Assembly: GCA_947492585.1 (NCBI GenBank)
Contig: CANLND010000010.1
Coordinates: 97,708 to 161,707, forward strand
Reading direction: 5' to 3'
DNA length: 64,000 nt
Origin: an uncultured Paracoccaceae bacterium
Lineage (GTDB): Bacteria > Pseudomonadota > Alphaproteobacteria > Rhodobacterales > Rhodobacteraceae
Part shown: one piece after another, positions 16,622 through 24,792 of the stretch
How the letters are laid out: each line of letters starts with the position of its first letter
Position numbering within the stretch: position 1 is the first letter of the stretch
Made by a program: the position numbers and the translations under genes
The notes under the pieces: generated by a model
Told to the model about the DNA's origin: nothing
Seen by the model: only the letters and a program-made list of their open reading frames with translations
Database searches by the model: none

Positions 16622-19273
16622 TTAACCTTCCAACAATTTTTCAGCCGCCGCAATAGCGTCTGCCGCGCCAGAGAAGTCCTTGCCGCCGCCTTGCGCCATA
16701 TCTGGGCGACCGCCGCCGCCTTTCCCGCCGACGGCCGGAACCGCAGCTTTCAAAATATCAACGGCTGAGATCGTGTCTTTCAGATCATCGGTCACCCCTG
16801 CGGCCACCGCGACCTTGCCGCCGTCGTCGGCGATCAACAAGATCACACCCGACCCGATATTTTGTTTATGCGCATCGATCAAGCCACGCAGATCTTTACC
16901 GGATACACCTTGCAGCGCTTGGCCGAGGAAGGTCTTGCCGCCAATTTCCTTGGTCTCGGAACCGCCCTCGCTGCCGCCGCCCATAGCAATTTCGCGCTTA
17001 AGGTTGGCCACTTCGTTTTGCAGCACTTTGCGTTCGTCCATCAGCGCTTTCAGGCGGTCCATGACGTCCGCGGGCTGCGCTTTTAGCGCGCCTGCGATGT
17101 CAGCCATGCGCCCCGCTTCGGTGGCCAGATGTTCAAAAGCTGCAGCCCCCGTCAGCGCTTCGATCCGACGCACACCAGCCGAGGAGGCACTGTCACCAAG
17201 GATGACAAATGTACCGATGTCACCGGTCTGTTTGACATGGGTGCCGCCGCAAAGCTCGATTGAGTAAGTGTCGCCGTCCTGGCCTTTGCCGGTCGGAGCG
17301 TTGCCCATCGATACAACCCGAACCTCTTCGCCGTATTTTTCACCAAACAACGCCTGCGCACCCAAAGCGCGGGCGTCGTCCGGTGTCATAATCCGAGTGG
17401 TCACGGTGCTGTTTTGGCGAATGAAATCATTCACTTCGGCACTGACCTTGGACAGTTCGTCCGGCGCCATTGCCTTGTTGTGGCTGAAATCAAATCGCAG
17501 ACGATCTGCCCCATTCAGCGAGCCTTTTTGCGCAACATGTTCGCCCAAGGCATTGCGCAACGCTTCATGCAGCAAGTGCGTGGCCGAGTGGCTGGCGCGG
17601 ATCTGTGCGCGCCGCGCAGAGTCGACTGTCATCGCGGCCCCTGTGGCCACTGCAATTTCACCTTCGGTGATTTCAGCGATGTGCAGGAACAGGCCTTCGA
17701 CCTTTTTCGTGTCAGAGATCTTGGCCGCACCTGCGTCAACGGTCAGTGTGCCGGTGTCGCCAACCTGACCGCCGCTTTCGCCGTAAAACGGCGTTTGGTT
17801 CAGGATGATCTGAACGGTGTCCCCTTGAACGGCCTTTTCGACCTGCGCGCCGTCTTTGACGATGGCCACAATCTGACCTTCTGCGGCCTCAGTCTCATAG
17901 CCGAGGAACTCGGTCGACCCGTTGGCGTCCAGAATGTCAAAGTAGACCTTTACATCTGCCGCTTCGCCAAGGCCGATGCCCCCAGCGCGGGACTTTTCTT
18001 TTTGCTCTTTCATCGCGGCGTCAAAGCCGTCGATGTCCACGTTGATCTCTTTGGCGCGCAACGCGTCTTGTGTCAGATCAAGCGGGAAACCAAATGTATC
18101 GTACAGCTTAAACGCGGTCTCACCGGGCAGCGTGTCGCCTTTGTCCAGATCAGCGGACGCATCGTCCAGCAGTTTCAAACCTCGATCCAGAGTTTTCAGA
18201 AAGCGTGTCTCTTCCTGCTCAAACGTTTCTTCGATCAGCGCCTGACCCTGACCCAGCTCTGGATAGGCCGCGCCCATCTGCTGAACCAGCGACGGCACCA
18301 GTTTGTGCATCACCGGATCCTTAGCCCCCAGCAATGAGGCCTGACGCATGGCGCGTCGCATGATCCGGCGCAAAACATAACCGCGGCCCTCATTGGACGG
18401 CAGCACACCTTCGGCGATCAAGAACGAGCAGGAGCGCAGATGGTCGGCAATCACCCGGTGATGGACGTTCTGATCCCCGTATGGATCAGAACTGGTGGCC
18501 TCCGCCGAAGCCTCGATCAGTGATTTAAACAGATCGGTTTCATAGTTGTCGTGGGTGCCCTGTAGCAGCGCGGCAATCCGTTCCAGACCCATGCCGGTGT
18601 CGATCGATTGCATGTCGAGATCCACCATCGAGCCATCCGCGAACTTTTCGTTCTGCATAAACACGAGGTTCCAGATTTCGATAAACCGGTCGCCGTCTTC
18701 CTCTGCCGATCCTGGAACACCGCCCCAGATGTGATCGCCGTGGTCATAAAAGATCTCGGTGCACGGGCCACACGGGCCGGTGTCGCCCATCTGCCAAAAG
18801 TTATCGGAGGTGGCGATGCGAATGATGCGGTCCTCGGGAACGCCCATTTTCTTCCAGATTTCAAACGCTTCGTCGTCGGTGTGATAGACAGTTGTGTACA
18901 GGCGATCCTTGGGAATATCGAATTCCTTGGTGATCAGCTCCCAGGCAAAAGCAATTGCCTCATCCTTAAAGTAATCGCCAAAGGAGAAATTCCCGAGCAT
19001 CTCAAAAAACGTGTGGTGACGCGCGGTATAGCCGACGTTGTCCAGATCATTGTGCTTGCCACCGGCGCGGACACACTTTTGCGAAGTTGTCGCGCGCACA
19101 TAATCGCGTTTTTCGACACCGGTGAAACAGTTCTTGAACTGCACCATGCCTGAGTTGGTAAACATCAGGGTTGGGTCGTTGCGTGGAACCAGCGGGCTGG
19201 AGTCCACGATCGCGTGCCCCTGCTTGGCATAGTAGTTGAGGAAGGTGGACCGAATATCGTTTAAGCTGGGCAT
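16622..19273 (-). CDS. alaS: Alanyl-tRNA synthetase
   Basis: An 883-residue class II synthetase that charges tRNA-Ala. The catalytic domain begins [20 protein letters not shown] with motif 2 around [11 protein letters not shown]. The editing domain carries the zinc-binding [11 protein letters not shown] and CGGTHV motifs, and the C-terminal C-Ala domain ends with the glycine-rich [16 protein letters not shown], a known AlaS feature. I place the start at the ATG at 19273, where the family begins; an in-frame codon 24 bases upstream is less likely. Confidence 0.97.
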   Translation of the reverse strand: MPSLNDIRSTFLNYYAKQGHAIVDSSPLVPRNDPTLMFTNSGMVQFKNCFTGVEKRDYVRATTSQKCVRAGGKHNDLDNVGYTARHHTFFEMLGNFSFGDYFKDEAIAFAWELITKEFDIPKDRLYTTVYHTDDEAFEIWKKMGVPEDRIIRIATSDNFWQMGDTGPCGPCTEIFYDHGDHIWGGVPGSAEEDGDRFIEIWNLVFMQNEKFADGSMVDLDMQSIDTGMGLERIAALLQGTHDNYETDLFKSLIEASAEATSSDPYGDQNVHHRVIADHLRSCSFLIAEGVLPSNEGRGYVLRRIMRRAMRQASLLGAKDPVMHKLVPSLVQQMGAAYPELGQGQALIEETFEQEETRFLKTLDRGLKLLDDASADLDKGDTLPGETAFKLYDTFGFPLDLTQDALRAKEINVDIDGFDAAMKEQKEKSRAGGIGLGEAADVKVYFDILDANGSTEFLGYETEAAEGQIVAIVKDGAQVEKAVQGDTVQIILNQTPFYGESGGQVGDTGTLTVDAGAAKISDTKKVEGLFLHIAEITEGEIAVATGAAMTVDSARRAQIRASHSATHLLHEALRNALGEHVAQKGSLNGADRLRFDFSHNKAMAPDELSKVSAEVNDFIRQNSTVTTRIMTPDDARALGAQALFGEKYGEEVRVVSMGNAPTGKGQDGDTYSIELCGGTHVKQTGDIGTFVILGDSASSAGVRRIEALTGAAAFEHLATEAGRMADIAGALKAQPADVMDRLKALMDERKVLQNEVANLKREIAMGGGSEGGSETKEIGGKTFLGQALQGVSGKDLRGLIDAHKQNIGSGVILLIADDGGKVAVAAGVTDDLKDTISAVDILKAAVPAVGGKGGGGRPDMAQGGGKDFSGAADAIAAAEKLLEG

Positions 19274-19556
19274 CTTGGTTCTCTTTTTCAGAGGCATTTT
19301 CGCGTTTTATCTGGTGTACCCCCCCGGTGAAGCGCTGTCCACAGGGGGGTGCGGATAATCCTCTGATGCCGAGAAATATCCACTCCAGTACAACCCCTCT
19401 CCTCGCCGATTAAGGGATGGGCGTCGTCCCCTGGCAAGAGTGGCAGGCTCACGGCAGCATGCGTGCTGGCGGTGGATCTCCTGTATTTGAGAGTGGTTGC
19501 TTTGCGGACCAAGCGCTCTTTCGTGAGAGAATTTCCGACGGTTGCGTTCACAAGTC
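19274..19556. other. Intergenic region between alaS and a LysR gene
   Basis: About 280 bases with no gene. A C-run at 19319-19325 and the matching G-run at 19345-19350 could pair, but no terminator or promoter is clear. It is the alaS upstream region and the 3' region of the LysR gene. Confidence 0.4.
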
Positions 19557-20453
19557 TCAACTGATTTTGAGTTGACCAACAATGTACCGCGCTACGGCCA
19601 TCACTTCCGGCCTGCGCAACCGTGATATTGGAATGACCAATGACACCGGGATGGGATCGACCTTCCAATCTGTCAGCATTTCAATGATGCTGCCGTCGTT
19701 CATATCTTGCTGGACAACCGCTTTGGCCAGCACTGCGCTCCCCAGACCTGAGCGAACGGCGGAAACGCACAATTCATAGCTGTTTACACACATTGCGGGA
19801 TTGGTGACATGGTATTTTGTTGTCTTGTTCTTGTTGCGGAACACCCATTCAGGATTTTCCTGTGAGCGTAGAATAAGCGGTACGCCGGACAGATCGCTTG
19901 GATCGGCGGGTATCCCTGCCCCATGTCGAAGACTTCTGTGCCCACAAAAGACGCGCTCCAATGGTGCAAGTGGATAGGTTTTTACGCCGTCGGCATCTGT
20001 GTTTCCGATCCGGATACGCAGATCGATGGCTTCGGCCCTTTGATCCACAGGGTAGTCTCCTCCAACCAGATCGAGGCGAACCAGCGGAAGGTGCTCACGC
20101 AGGCCAGAAAGCAAAGGCATGATGAATTCGGACAGGTATGGGTTGGATCCAGACAGGCTTACGACGCCTTGGGGGACTGCGCTTTGAAGTTCGTGTTCCA
20201 CTTCTCCCCTCGCGAGTTGCAGCGCATCCACGGCCTTTACGCAGAGATCGAATACTCTTGTTCCTGCGGGTGTCAGCTCAATCGCTCGCGTATTGCGCCT
20301 CAAGAGCACTGCGTCGAGATCAGTTTCAATTTCTGCGATTTTCTGACTGACATTTGATTTTGAAAGCCGAAGCACGGCCGCGGCAGCCGTCATGGAGCCC
20401 TGCCGGACGACTTCAACGAGAACTTCAGCCTGTGCGTAGAATTTACTGTTCAT
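19557..20453 (-). CDS. LysR-family transcriptional regulator
   Basis: A 298-residue LysR regulator. The N-terminal helix-turn-helix is visible as GSMTAAAAVLRLSKSNVSQKIAEIETDLDA, followed by the family RNTRAIELTPAGTRVF. The remainder is a substrate-binding domain of ordinary length. I use the ATG at 20453 rather than a TTG four codons upstream. It is divergent from the 20554 gene (100 bases apart), the usual layout for a LysR regulator and its target, so it may control the small monooxygenase-like protein and tag. The inducer is unknown. Confidence 0.88.
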   Translation of the reverse strand: MNSKFYAQAEVLVEVVRQGSMTAAAAVLRLSKSNVSQKIAEIETDLDAVLLRRNTRAIELTPAGTRVFDLCVKAVDALQLARGEVEHELQSAVPQGVVSLSGSNPYLSEFIMPLLSGLREHLPLVRLDLVGGDYPVDQRAEAIDLRIRIGNTDADGVKTYPLAPLERVFCGHRSLRHGAGIPADPSDLSGVPLILRSQENPEWVFRNKNKTTKYHVTNPAMCVNSYELCVSAVRSGLGSAVLAKAVVQQDMNDGSIIEMLTDWKVDPIPVSLVIPISRLRRPEVMAVARYIVGQLKIS

Positions 20454-20553
20454 AATTTGGGACAATGGTTCAGAAATTATCCCTAATCAAGGACGTTTAG
20501 AAAAGCTAAGAAACGGTGAGCTTGGGCAAATAAACATAGGAAGGAATGCGATA

Positions 20554-20859
20554 ATGGAGCGCAAACACGTTGTCGAACTTGTTAAATGGAAATCAAAGCC
20601 AAAAGTCTCAAATGATGAGATGGTCTCTGCTGTAGACGGTATTTTGCCCGATCTTGAAACACTCCCCGGTTTCATCAGCCAGACATTGTATATTGATGAA
20701 GACGGATATTGGGTTGATCTTTATCACTGGGAGACACGTGAACAGGGTGTTGCATCCAATGATCTGATGGCCGCACGCCCGTCCTTTCTGGCCCTGATGG
20801 ACCTGATCGATCCCACCAGCGTTTCAATCGCGTTCCTGTCCCTGCCGGACATCGCGTAA
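20554..20859 (+). CDS. Small dimeric alpha/beta-barrel-like protein
   Basis: A 101-residue soluble protein whose layout (a short beta strand, the helix MVSAVDGILPDLETLPGF, then QTLYIDEDGYWVDLYHWET) resembles the ABM/dimeric alpha-beta barrel superfamily of small monooxygenase-like proteins. I cannot name a subfamily. The GGAAGGAATG sequence just upstream supplies a ribosome site. Its stop overlaps the tag start (TAATG), so it is co-translated with a DNA repair gene, and it is divergent from the LysR gene. Confidence 0.7.
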   Translation: MERKHVVELVKWKSKPKVSNDEMVSAVDGILPDLETLPGFISQTLYIDEDGYWVDLYHWETREQGVASNDLMAARPSFLALMDLIDPTSVSIAFLSLPDIA

Positions 20860-21419
20860 TGTCAGAAGGATCAAAGGACGCTGTCGTACGATGCGACTGG
20901 GTCGGCACGGCACAAATCGAGGTCGACTACCACGATTCTGAGTGGGGTATACCTGTCAGAGACAGCCGGGCCATGTGGGAAATGCTCATTCTTGAGGGGT
21001 TTCAGGCGGGTCTCAGTTGGATCACGATTCTGAAGAAGCGCGAAAATTTTCGTGAAGCGTTTAGCCAATTTGATCCAGAGATCATCGCATCGTGGGGTGA
21101 TGCGGACGTAGAACGCTTGCTGCAGAACGATGGTATCGTGCGGCACCGAGGAAAGATCACCGCCACCATCGGCAATGCGCGCGCCTACCTTCAGGTCGAT
21201 GATTTTTCCCAATGGTGCTGGAAGTATGTGGAGGGAAAACCATTGATAAATTCCTGGCACCGGACAGAGGATATTCCGACGTCAACGCCGCTTTCCACAC
21301 GTATTTCTAAAGACTTAAAATCCGCAGGTTTCCGATTTTGCGGGCCAACAACTGTGTATGCCTGGATGCAGGCGGTTGGCATTGTGAATGATCATTTGGG
21401 CACATGTGACTTTCGGTAA
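20859..21419 (+). CDS. tag: DNA-3-methyladenine glycosylase I
   Basis: A 186-residue Tag that removes 3-methyladenine from alkylated DNA in base-excision repair. The zinc-binding residues are conserved (Cys in VRCDW, His in DYHDSEWG, and the His and Cys in NDHLGTC), as is the helix-hairpin-helix core FQAGLSWITILKKRENFREAF. Length is normal. Its start overlaps the stop of the small barrel-like gene. Located in the LysR/tag/isochorismatase block between alaS and recA. Confidence 0.95.
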   Translation: MSEGSKDAVVRCDWVGTAQIEVDYHDSEWGIPVRDSRAMWEMLILEGFQAGLSWITILKKRENFREAFSQFDPEIIASWGDADVERLLQNDGIVRHRGKITATIGNARAYLQVDDFSQWCWKYVEGKPLINSWHRTEDIPTSTPLSTRISKDLKSAGFRFCGPTTVYAWMQAVGIVNDHLGTCDFR

Positions 21420-21669
21420 TCAGCGGGCAAAGCCGACATTATGCAGCGCGCAGTATCCGGCACTCTGGGCTCTCCAGGCCCCTTCGCCGCTCGATGCGCG
21501 AATGTAAACTTTCAGAAATCGCTACCATCCGCGCTCTCGTCCACGAACGGGTAAGGCGCGGGGCAAAGTGAACTTTCGCTGTGGTTGCGCGAATTTCTGC
21601 AACGCTCTTTTAAAACCAGATTTTTGAGGTAGTTGTTGACGTTGATGCGTGAGCGCGTGACAATGCGGT
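21420..21669. other. Intergenic region, nothing recognised
   Basis: About 250 bases between tag and the isochorismatase-family gene. No gene, terminator or clear promoter is visible. Confidence 0.4.
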
Positions 21670-22233
21670 ATGACAGATGTTCTTCTCATTATTGATGTTC
21701 AAAATGCCATCCTCGACGGTGCAGCAAGCGATAATCGCGTCGACGCGGTCACGTCGTATTTCGAGGCGGTTGTTGGGCGGCTTTCCGATCTAAAGGCGAA
21801 TGCTGCATCGCAAGACGTCCAGACAATTCTTGTTCAAAACGATGGTCCGGCAGACCACCGACTGGCGGTAAACACCGAAGGCTGGGAAATCGTGCCTCAA
21901 CTTGCGCCAACCCCAAAAGACATTGTTGTCCACAAGATGAGCTGCGACTCGTTCCATGAAACGGACCTATTGGAACATCTCTCGCGGCTTGGAGCGTCTC
22001 GTCTCATCGTCGGCGGATGCATGACGCAGTTTTGCGTTGATACGACCGTGCGACGCGCTGTTTCCTCCGGATTCGATGTCGTGCTTGCTTCGGATGGTCA
22101 CTGCGCCGGGGATTCCGGAGCCTTATCGCAATCCGAGATTATTGCTCATCATAACAATACGTTAGACGGATTTGGTGCCGGGCCGTGCGCGGTTTCTGTT
22201 GTGCCGGTAGCAGAAATTTCTTTCAGCACCTAG
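21670..22233 (+). CDS. Isochorismatase-family cysteine hydrolase
   Basis: A 187-residue isochorismatase-like hydrolase (nicotinamidase fold). The catalytic triad is visible: D9 in LLIIDVQN, K89 in VVHKMSCDSF and C122 in GGCMTQFCVDTT, with the cis-peptide motif GGCMTQ. Relatives hydrolyse nicotinamide, N-carbamoylsarcosine, ureas or isochorismate; the substrate cannot be read from the sequence. The gene ends overlapping by 11 bases with the convergent GNAT gene. It is preceded by a 250-base region, so it is probably its own transcript. Confidence 0.9.
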   Translation: MTDVLLIIDVQNAILDGAASDNRVDAVTSYFEAVVGRLSDLKANAASQDVQTILVQNDGPADHRLAVNTEGWEIVPQLAPTPKDIVVHKMSCDSFHETDLLEHLSRLGASRLIVGGCMTQFCVDTTVRRAVSSGFDVVLASDGHCAGDSGALSQSEIIAHHNNTLDGFGAGPCAVSVVPVAEISFST

Positions 22234-22651
22234 CGATCCGGCACGACATCCCAAGGGATGCCGGTGCAGTTTCTGTGAAGCCGAATTGTTCATACAGCTT
22301 GTTGGCAGGGACATCCGCCAGAAGGCTCAGAAAGGCCGTTTCTGGCAACTCTCTCTTCGCCCAATTCATCAGCGATGACATCATGAGCTTACCGAGGCCT
22401 TGACCACGAAAACGAGGATCGACAGCAATATCGACAATCTGGACAAAACACCCACCGTCTCCGACGATCCGCCCCATGCCGATGGCCTCACCTTCGCAAT
22501 AGAGAGTCACTGCGAAAAGCGTGCCCTTGAGACCTATTTCCACCGCGTCAGGTGAAAACGCGCTCAAGCCACCCTCTCTGCGAAGTCTTAGGTAGTCCTC
22601 AACCGATGGCGGCTTCTCGGTGAGGTCAATCAAGCTTGTGTCGATGGTCAT
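22223..22651 (-). CDS. GNAT-family N-acetyltransferase
   Basis: A 142-residue acetyltransferase. The acetyl-CoA loop is visible as VDPRFRGQGLGKLMMSSLM (R/Q-x-x-G-x-G/A), preceded by the beta strand GDGGCFVQIVDIAV and followed by AFLSLLADVPANKLYEQFGF, the C-terminal GNAT motif B. It probably acetylates a small molecule or protein N-terminus. It overlaps the end of the isochorismatase-family gene by 11 bases on the opposite strand. Confidence 0.9.
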   Translation of the reverse strand: MTIDTSLIDLTEKPPSVEDYLRLRREGGLSAFSPDAVEIGLKGTLFAVTLYCEGEAIGMGRIVGDGGCFVQIVDIAVDPRFRGQGLGKLMMSSLMNWAKRELPETAFLSLLADVPANKLYEQFGFTETAPASLGMSCRIARC

Positions 22652-22814
22652 GCATTTCGTCCATTTGCTTACAGAAACGCTTCATTCAGTTGCCCGTCAT
22701 ACAAGTCAAGTTTTTTGCTGCCTGCGGTAAAGCCGCCATTGGGGCTTAGCGCAGTATTCAGAAATAAGGGCTCATAGCTGTCAGTCGCCGCAGGTATGCT
22801 AAAGAAGTACCAAA

Positions 22815-22840
22815 TAAAAAGGCGCAGCCTCAACCGCGCC
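22815..22840 (-). terminator. Terminator of recA
   Basis: Minus-strand 7-bp stem (GGCGCGG/CTGCGCC including one G-U pair, 6-base loop) followed by UUUUUAUUU, 26 bases after the recA stop. Confidence 0.8.
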
Positions 22841-22865
22841 CCTTTGGAAGCCAAATTTCCCTAGA

Positions 22866-23939
22866 TCACCCTTCTAGGATGTCATCATCCTCGGCAGTGA
22901 TCTCTGGTTTTTCAAACTCCAACCCATGCGAGGCACGGATTTTGTCTTCGATGTCATAGGCGATTTCAGGATGTTCCTTTAGGAAGGTCTTGGCATTTTC
23001 ACGCCCCTGCCCGATGCGTTCATCCCCATATGAGAACCAAGCCCCTGATTTGTTGACAATGCCCGCCGTGACACCCAGATCCAGCAGCTCACCCATTTTG
23101 GAGATGCCTTCACCATAAACAATGTCAAACTCAACCTGCTTGAACGGCGGCGAAACTTTGTTTTTCACCACTTTCACACGGGTTGCGTTGCCAACAATTT
23201 CGTCGCGGTCTTTAACAGCGCCGATGCGGCGAATGTCCAGACGTACCGAGGAATAGAATTTCAGCGCGTTGCCACCGGTGGTGGTTTCTGGGGAGCCGAA
23301 CATCACGCCGATTTTCATCCGAATTTGGTTGATGAAGATAACCATACAGTTGGAGCGCGAAATCGAACCGGTCAGCTTGCGCATTGCCTGGCTCATCAGG
23401 CGCGCTTGAACGCCAACGCTGCTGTCGCCCATGTCACCTTCAAGTTCCGATTTGGGCGTCAGGGCCGCAACCGAGTCCACGATGACCATGTTCACAGCTC
23501 CGGAACGCACCAGCGTATCAGTGATTTCCAACGCCTGTTCACCGGTGTCGGGCTGCGAAATGAGCAGTTCGTCCAGATCAACGCCCAGCTTGGATGCATA
23601 GGTTGGGTCCAGCGCGTGTTCCGCATCCACAAAGGCGCAGACGCCACCCTTTTTTTGCTGTTCTGCAATGCAATGCAACGTCAGCGTGGTTTTGCCCGAA
23701 CTTTCGGGGCCGTAGATTTCTACGATGCGCCCCATGGGCAGGCCACCAATGCCCAAGGCAATGTCCAGACCCAATGAGCCGGTTGAGGAGGCTTCGATCT
23801 CAGCGATGGCATTGCCGTCGCCCAGTTTCATAATCGAGCCCTTACCAAACTGACGCTCAATCTGCGCCAAAGCGCTGTCGAGCGCCTTTTGTTTGCCGTC
23901 GTCGTTTGTGTTCTTCTTCATGGTCAAAAGATCCGCCAT
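22866..23939 (-). CDS. recA: Recombinase RecA
   Basis: A 357-residue RecA that carries out homologous strand exchange and triggers LexA self-cleavage. Walker A is GPESSGKTT and Walker [13 protein letters not shown]; the L2 region ([18 protein letters not shown]) and the acidic C-terminal tail ending EDDDILEG are typical. I place the start at the ATG at 23939 (MADLLTMKK), preceded by AAGGGA, rather than nine codons upstream. An SOS box lies 57 bases upstream. The gene is a single transcription unit ending at the terminator at 22815-22840. Confidence 0.97.
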   Translation of the reverse strand: MADLLTMKKNTNDDGKQKALDSALAQIERQFGKGSIMKLGDGNAIAEIEASSTGSLGLDIALGIGGLPMGRIVEIYGPESSGKTTLTLHCIAEQQKKGGVCAFVDAEHALDPTYASKLGVDLDELLISQPDTGEQALEITDTLVRSGAVNMVIVDSVAALTPKSELEGDMGDSSVGVQARLMSQAMRKLTGSISRSNCMVIFINQIRMKIGVMFGSPETTTGGNALKFYSSVRLDIRRIGAVKDRDEIVGNATRVKVVKNKVSPPFKQVEFDIVYGEGISKMGELLDLGVTAGIVNKSGAWFSYGDERIGQGRENAKTFLKEHPEIAYDIEDKIRASHGLEFEKPEITAEDDDILEG

Positions 23940-23995
23940 AGTCCCTTGTCCCTTTCTATGTGTCATACCCGCACGTCGGCGGCAATCACTGCTTT

Positions 23996-24010
23996 GTTCA
24001 CCTCTTGTTC
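23996..24010. promoter_or_regulatory. LexA (SOS) box of recA
   Basis: A perfect GTTC-N7-GTTC direct repeat (GTTCACCTCTTGTTC), the LexA target known in Alphaproteobacteria. It lies 57 bases upstream of the recA start. Confidence 0.9.
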
Positions 24011-24132
24011 CTTATTGGTCTAAAACAAGAACATTGCAAGAAGAAACTTATAGTACTCATTGCGCGGCACGGGTGTTAATAAGGTGTTTACGTCAACCTA
24101 TGATTTGCAATTCTTATCGGGCGCTTAATGAA

Positions 24133-24732
24133 ATGCTGGTGTTTTTAAGGGAAAATCTGGTCCTTCTGTCGGTGCCCAAAACGGGGACAACTGCGTTACA
24201 TGATGCGTTGAAGGGGCGTGCGGATATGGTTGTGGCCAACCCGCCCGAGCTGAAACATTCTCCGGTGTTTCGGTACAACCGCTGGTTTCGCCCCATGTTT
24301 GCAAAGGTTTGCGACAAAGAACCCGAGCTGGTTGCAGTGGTACGTGAGCCGATCAGCTGGCTGGGAAGCTGGTATCGGTTTCGTCAGCGGCCGTTGGTCG
24401 ACGGGAAACCGACTTCGACCAAGGGGCATTCGTTTGATGAATTTGTCCGGGAGTACTGCCGCGGCAAACCAGCGCCCTTTGCAAATGTGGGCAGTCAGGC
24501 CAAATTTCTGGAGCCACAACCAAGCGGCTGCGCGGTCAAATATCTGTTTCGCTATGACAACCTGACCGCCTATCACGCATTTCTACAAGATCGACTGGGG
24601 TTTGCGATTGAAACCAAACAGGCGAATGTCAGCCCCAAGATGACGCTGACATTGGATCCTGAGATCGAGGCGCTGCTGCGTCGCAAACGGGCTGAGGAAT
24701 TTGCGCTGTATGAAAGCCTGCCTGCCCGCTGA
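24133..24732 (+). CDS. Sulfotransferase-family protein
   Basis: A 199-residue protein whose N-terminus LLSVPKTGTTALHDAL holds the PAPS 5'-phosphosulfate loop of sulfotransferases, and VAVVREPISWLGSWYRF the 3'-phosphate motif region. It matches the sulfotransferase-like family common in Rhodobacteraceae. I chose the ATG at 24133 because the PAPS loop comes about 12 residues later; an ATG at 24100 is an alternative and has the more distant AAGGTG. It is divergent from recA. The acceptor is unknown; no polysaccharide genes are adjacent. Confidence 0.82.
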   Translation: MLVFLRENLVLLSVPKTGTTALHDALKGRADMVVANPPELKHSPVFRYNRWFRPMFAKVCDKEPELVAVVREPISWLGSWYRFRQRPLVDGKPTSTKGHSFDEFVREYCRGKPAPFANVGSQAKFLEPQPSGCAVKYLFRYDNLTAYHAFLQDRLGFAIETKQANVSPKMTLTLDPEIEALLRRKRAEEFALYESLPAR

Positions 24733-24792
24733 AGCGGGGGTGCAAGCGACGCCCGGAAAAATGTGTCTTGAGGTGGCCGTGACTGATCCGCG

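Noticed and set aside
23893..24132. Long N-terminal extension of the sulfotransferase-like gene
   Set aside because: It overlaps the recA 5' end on the other strand, adds no family sequence and lacks a ribosome site; the conserved PAPS loop starts about 12 residues after the ATG at 24133.
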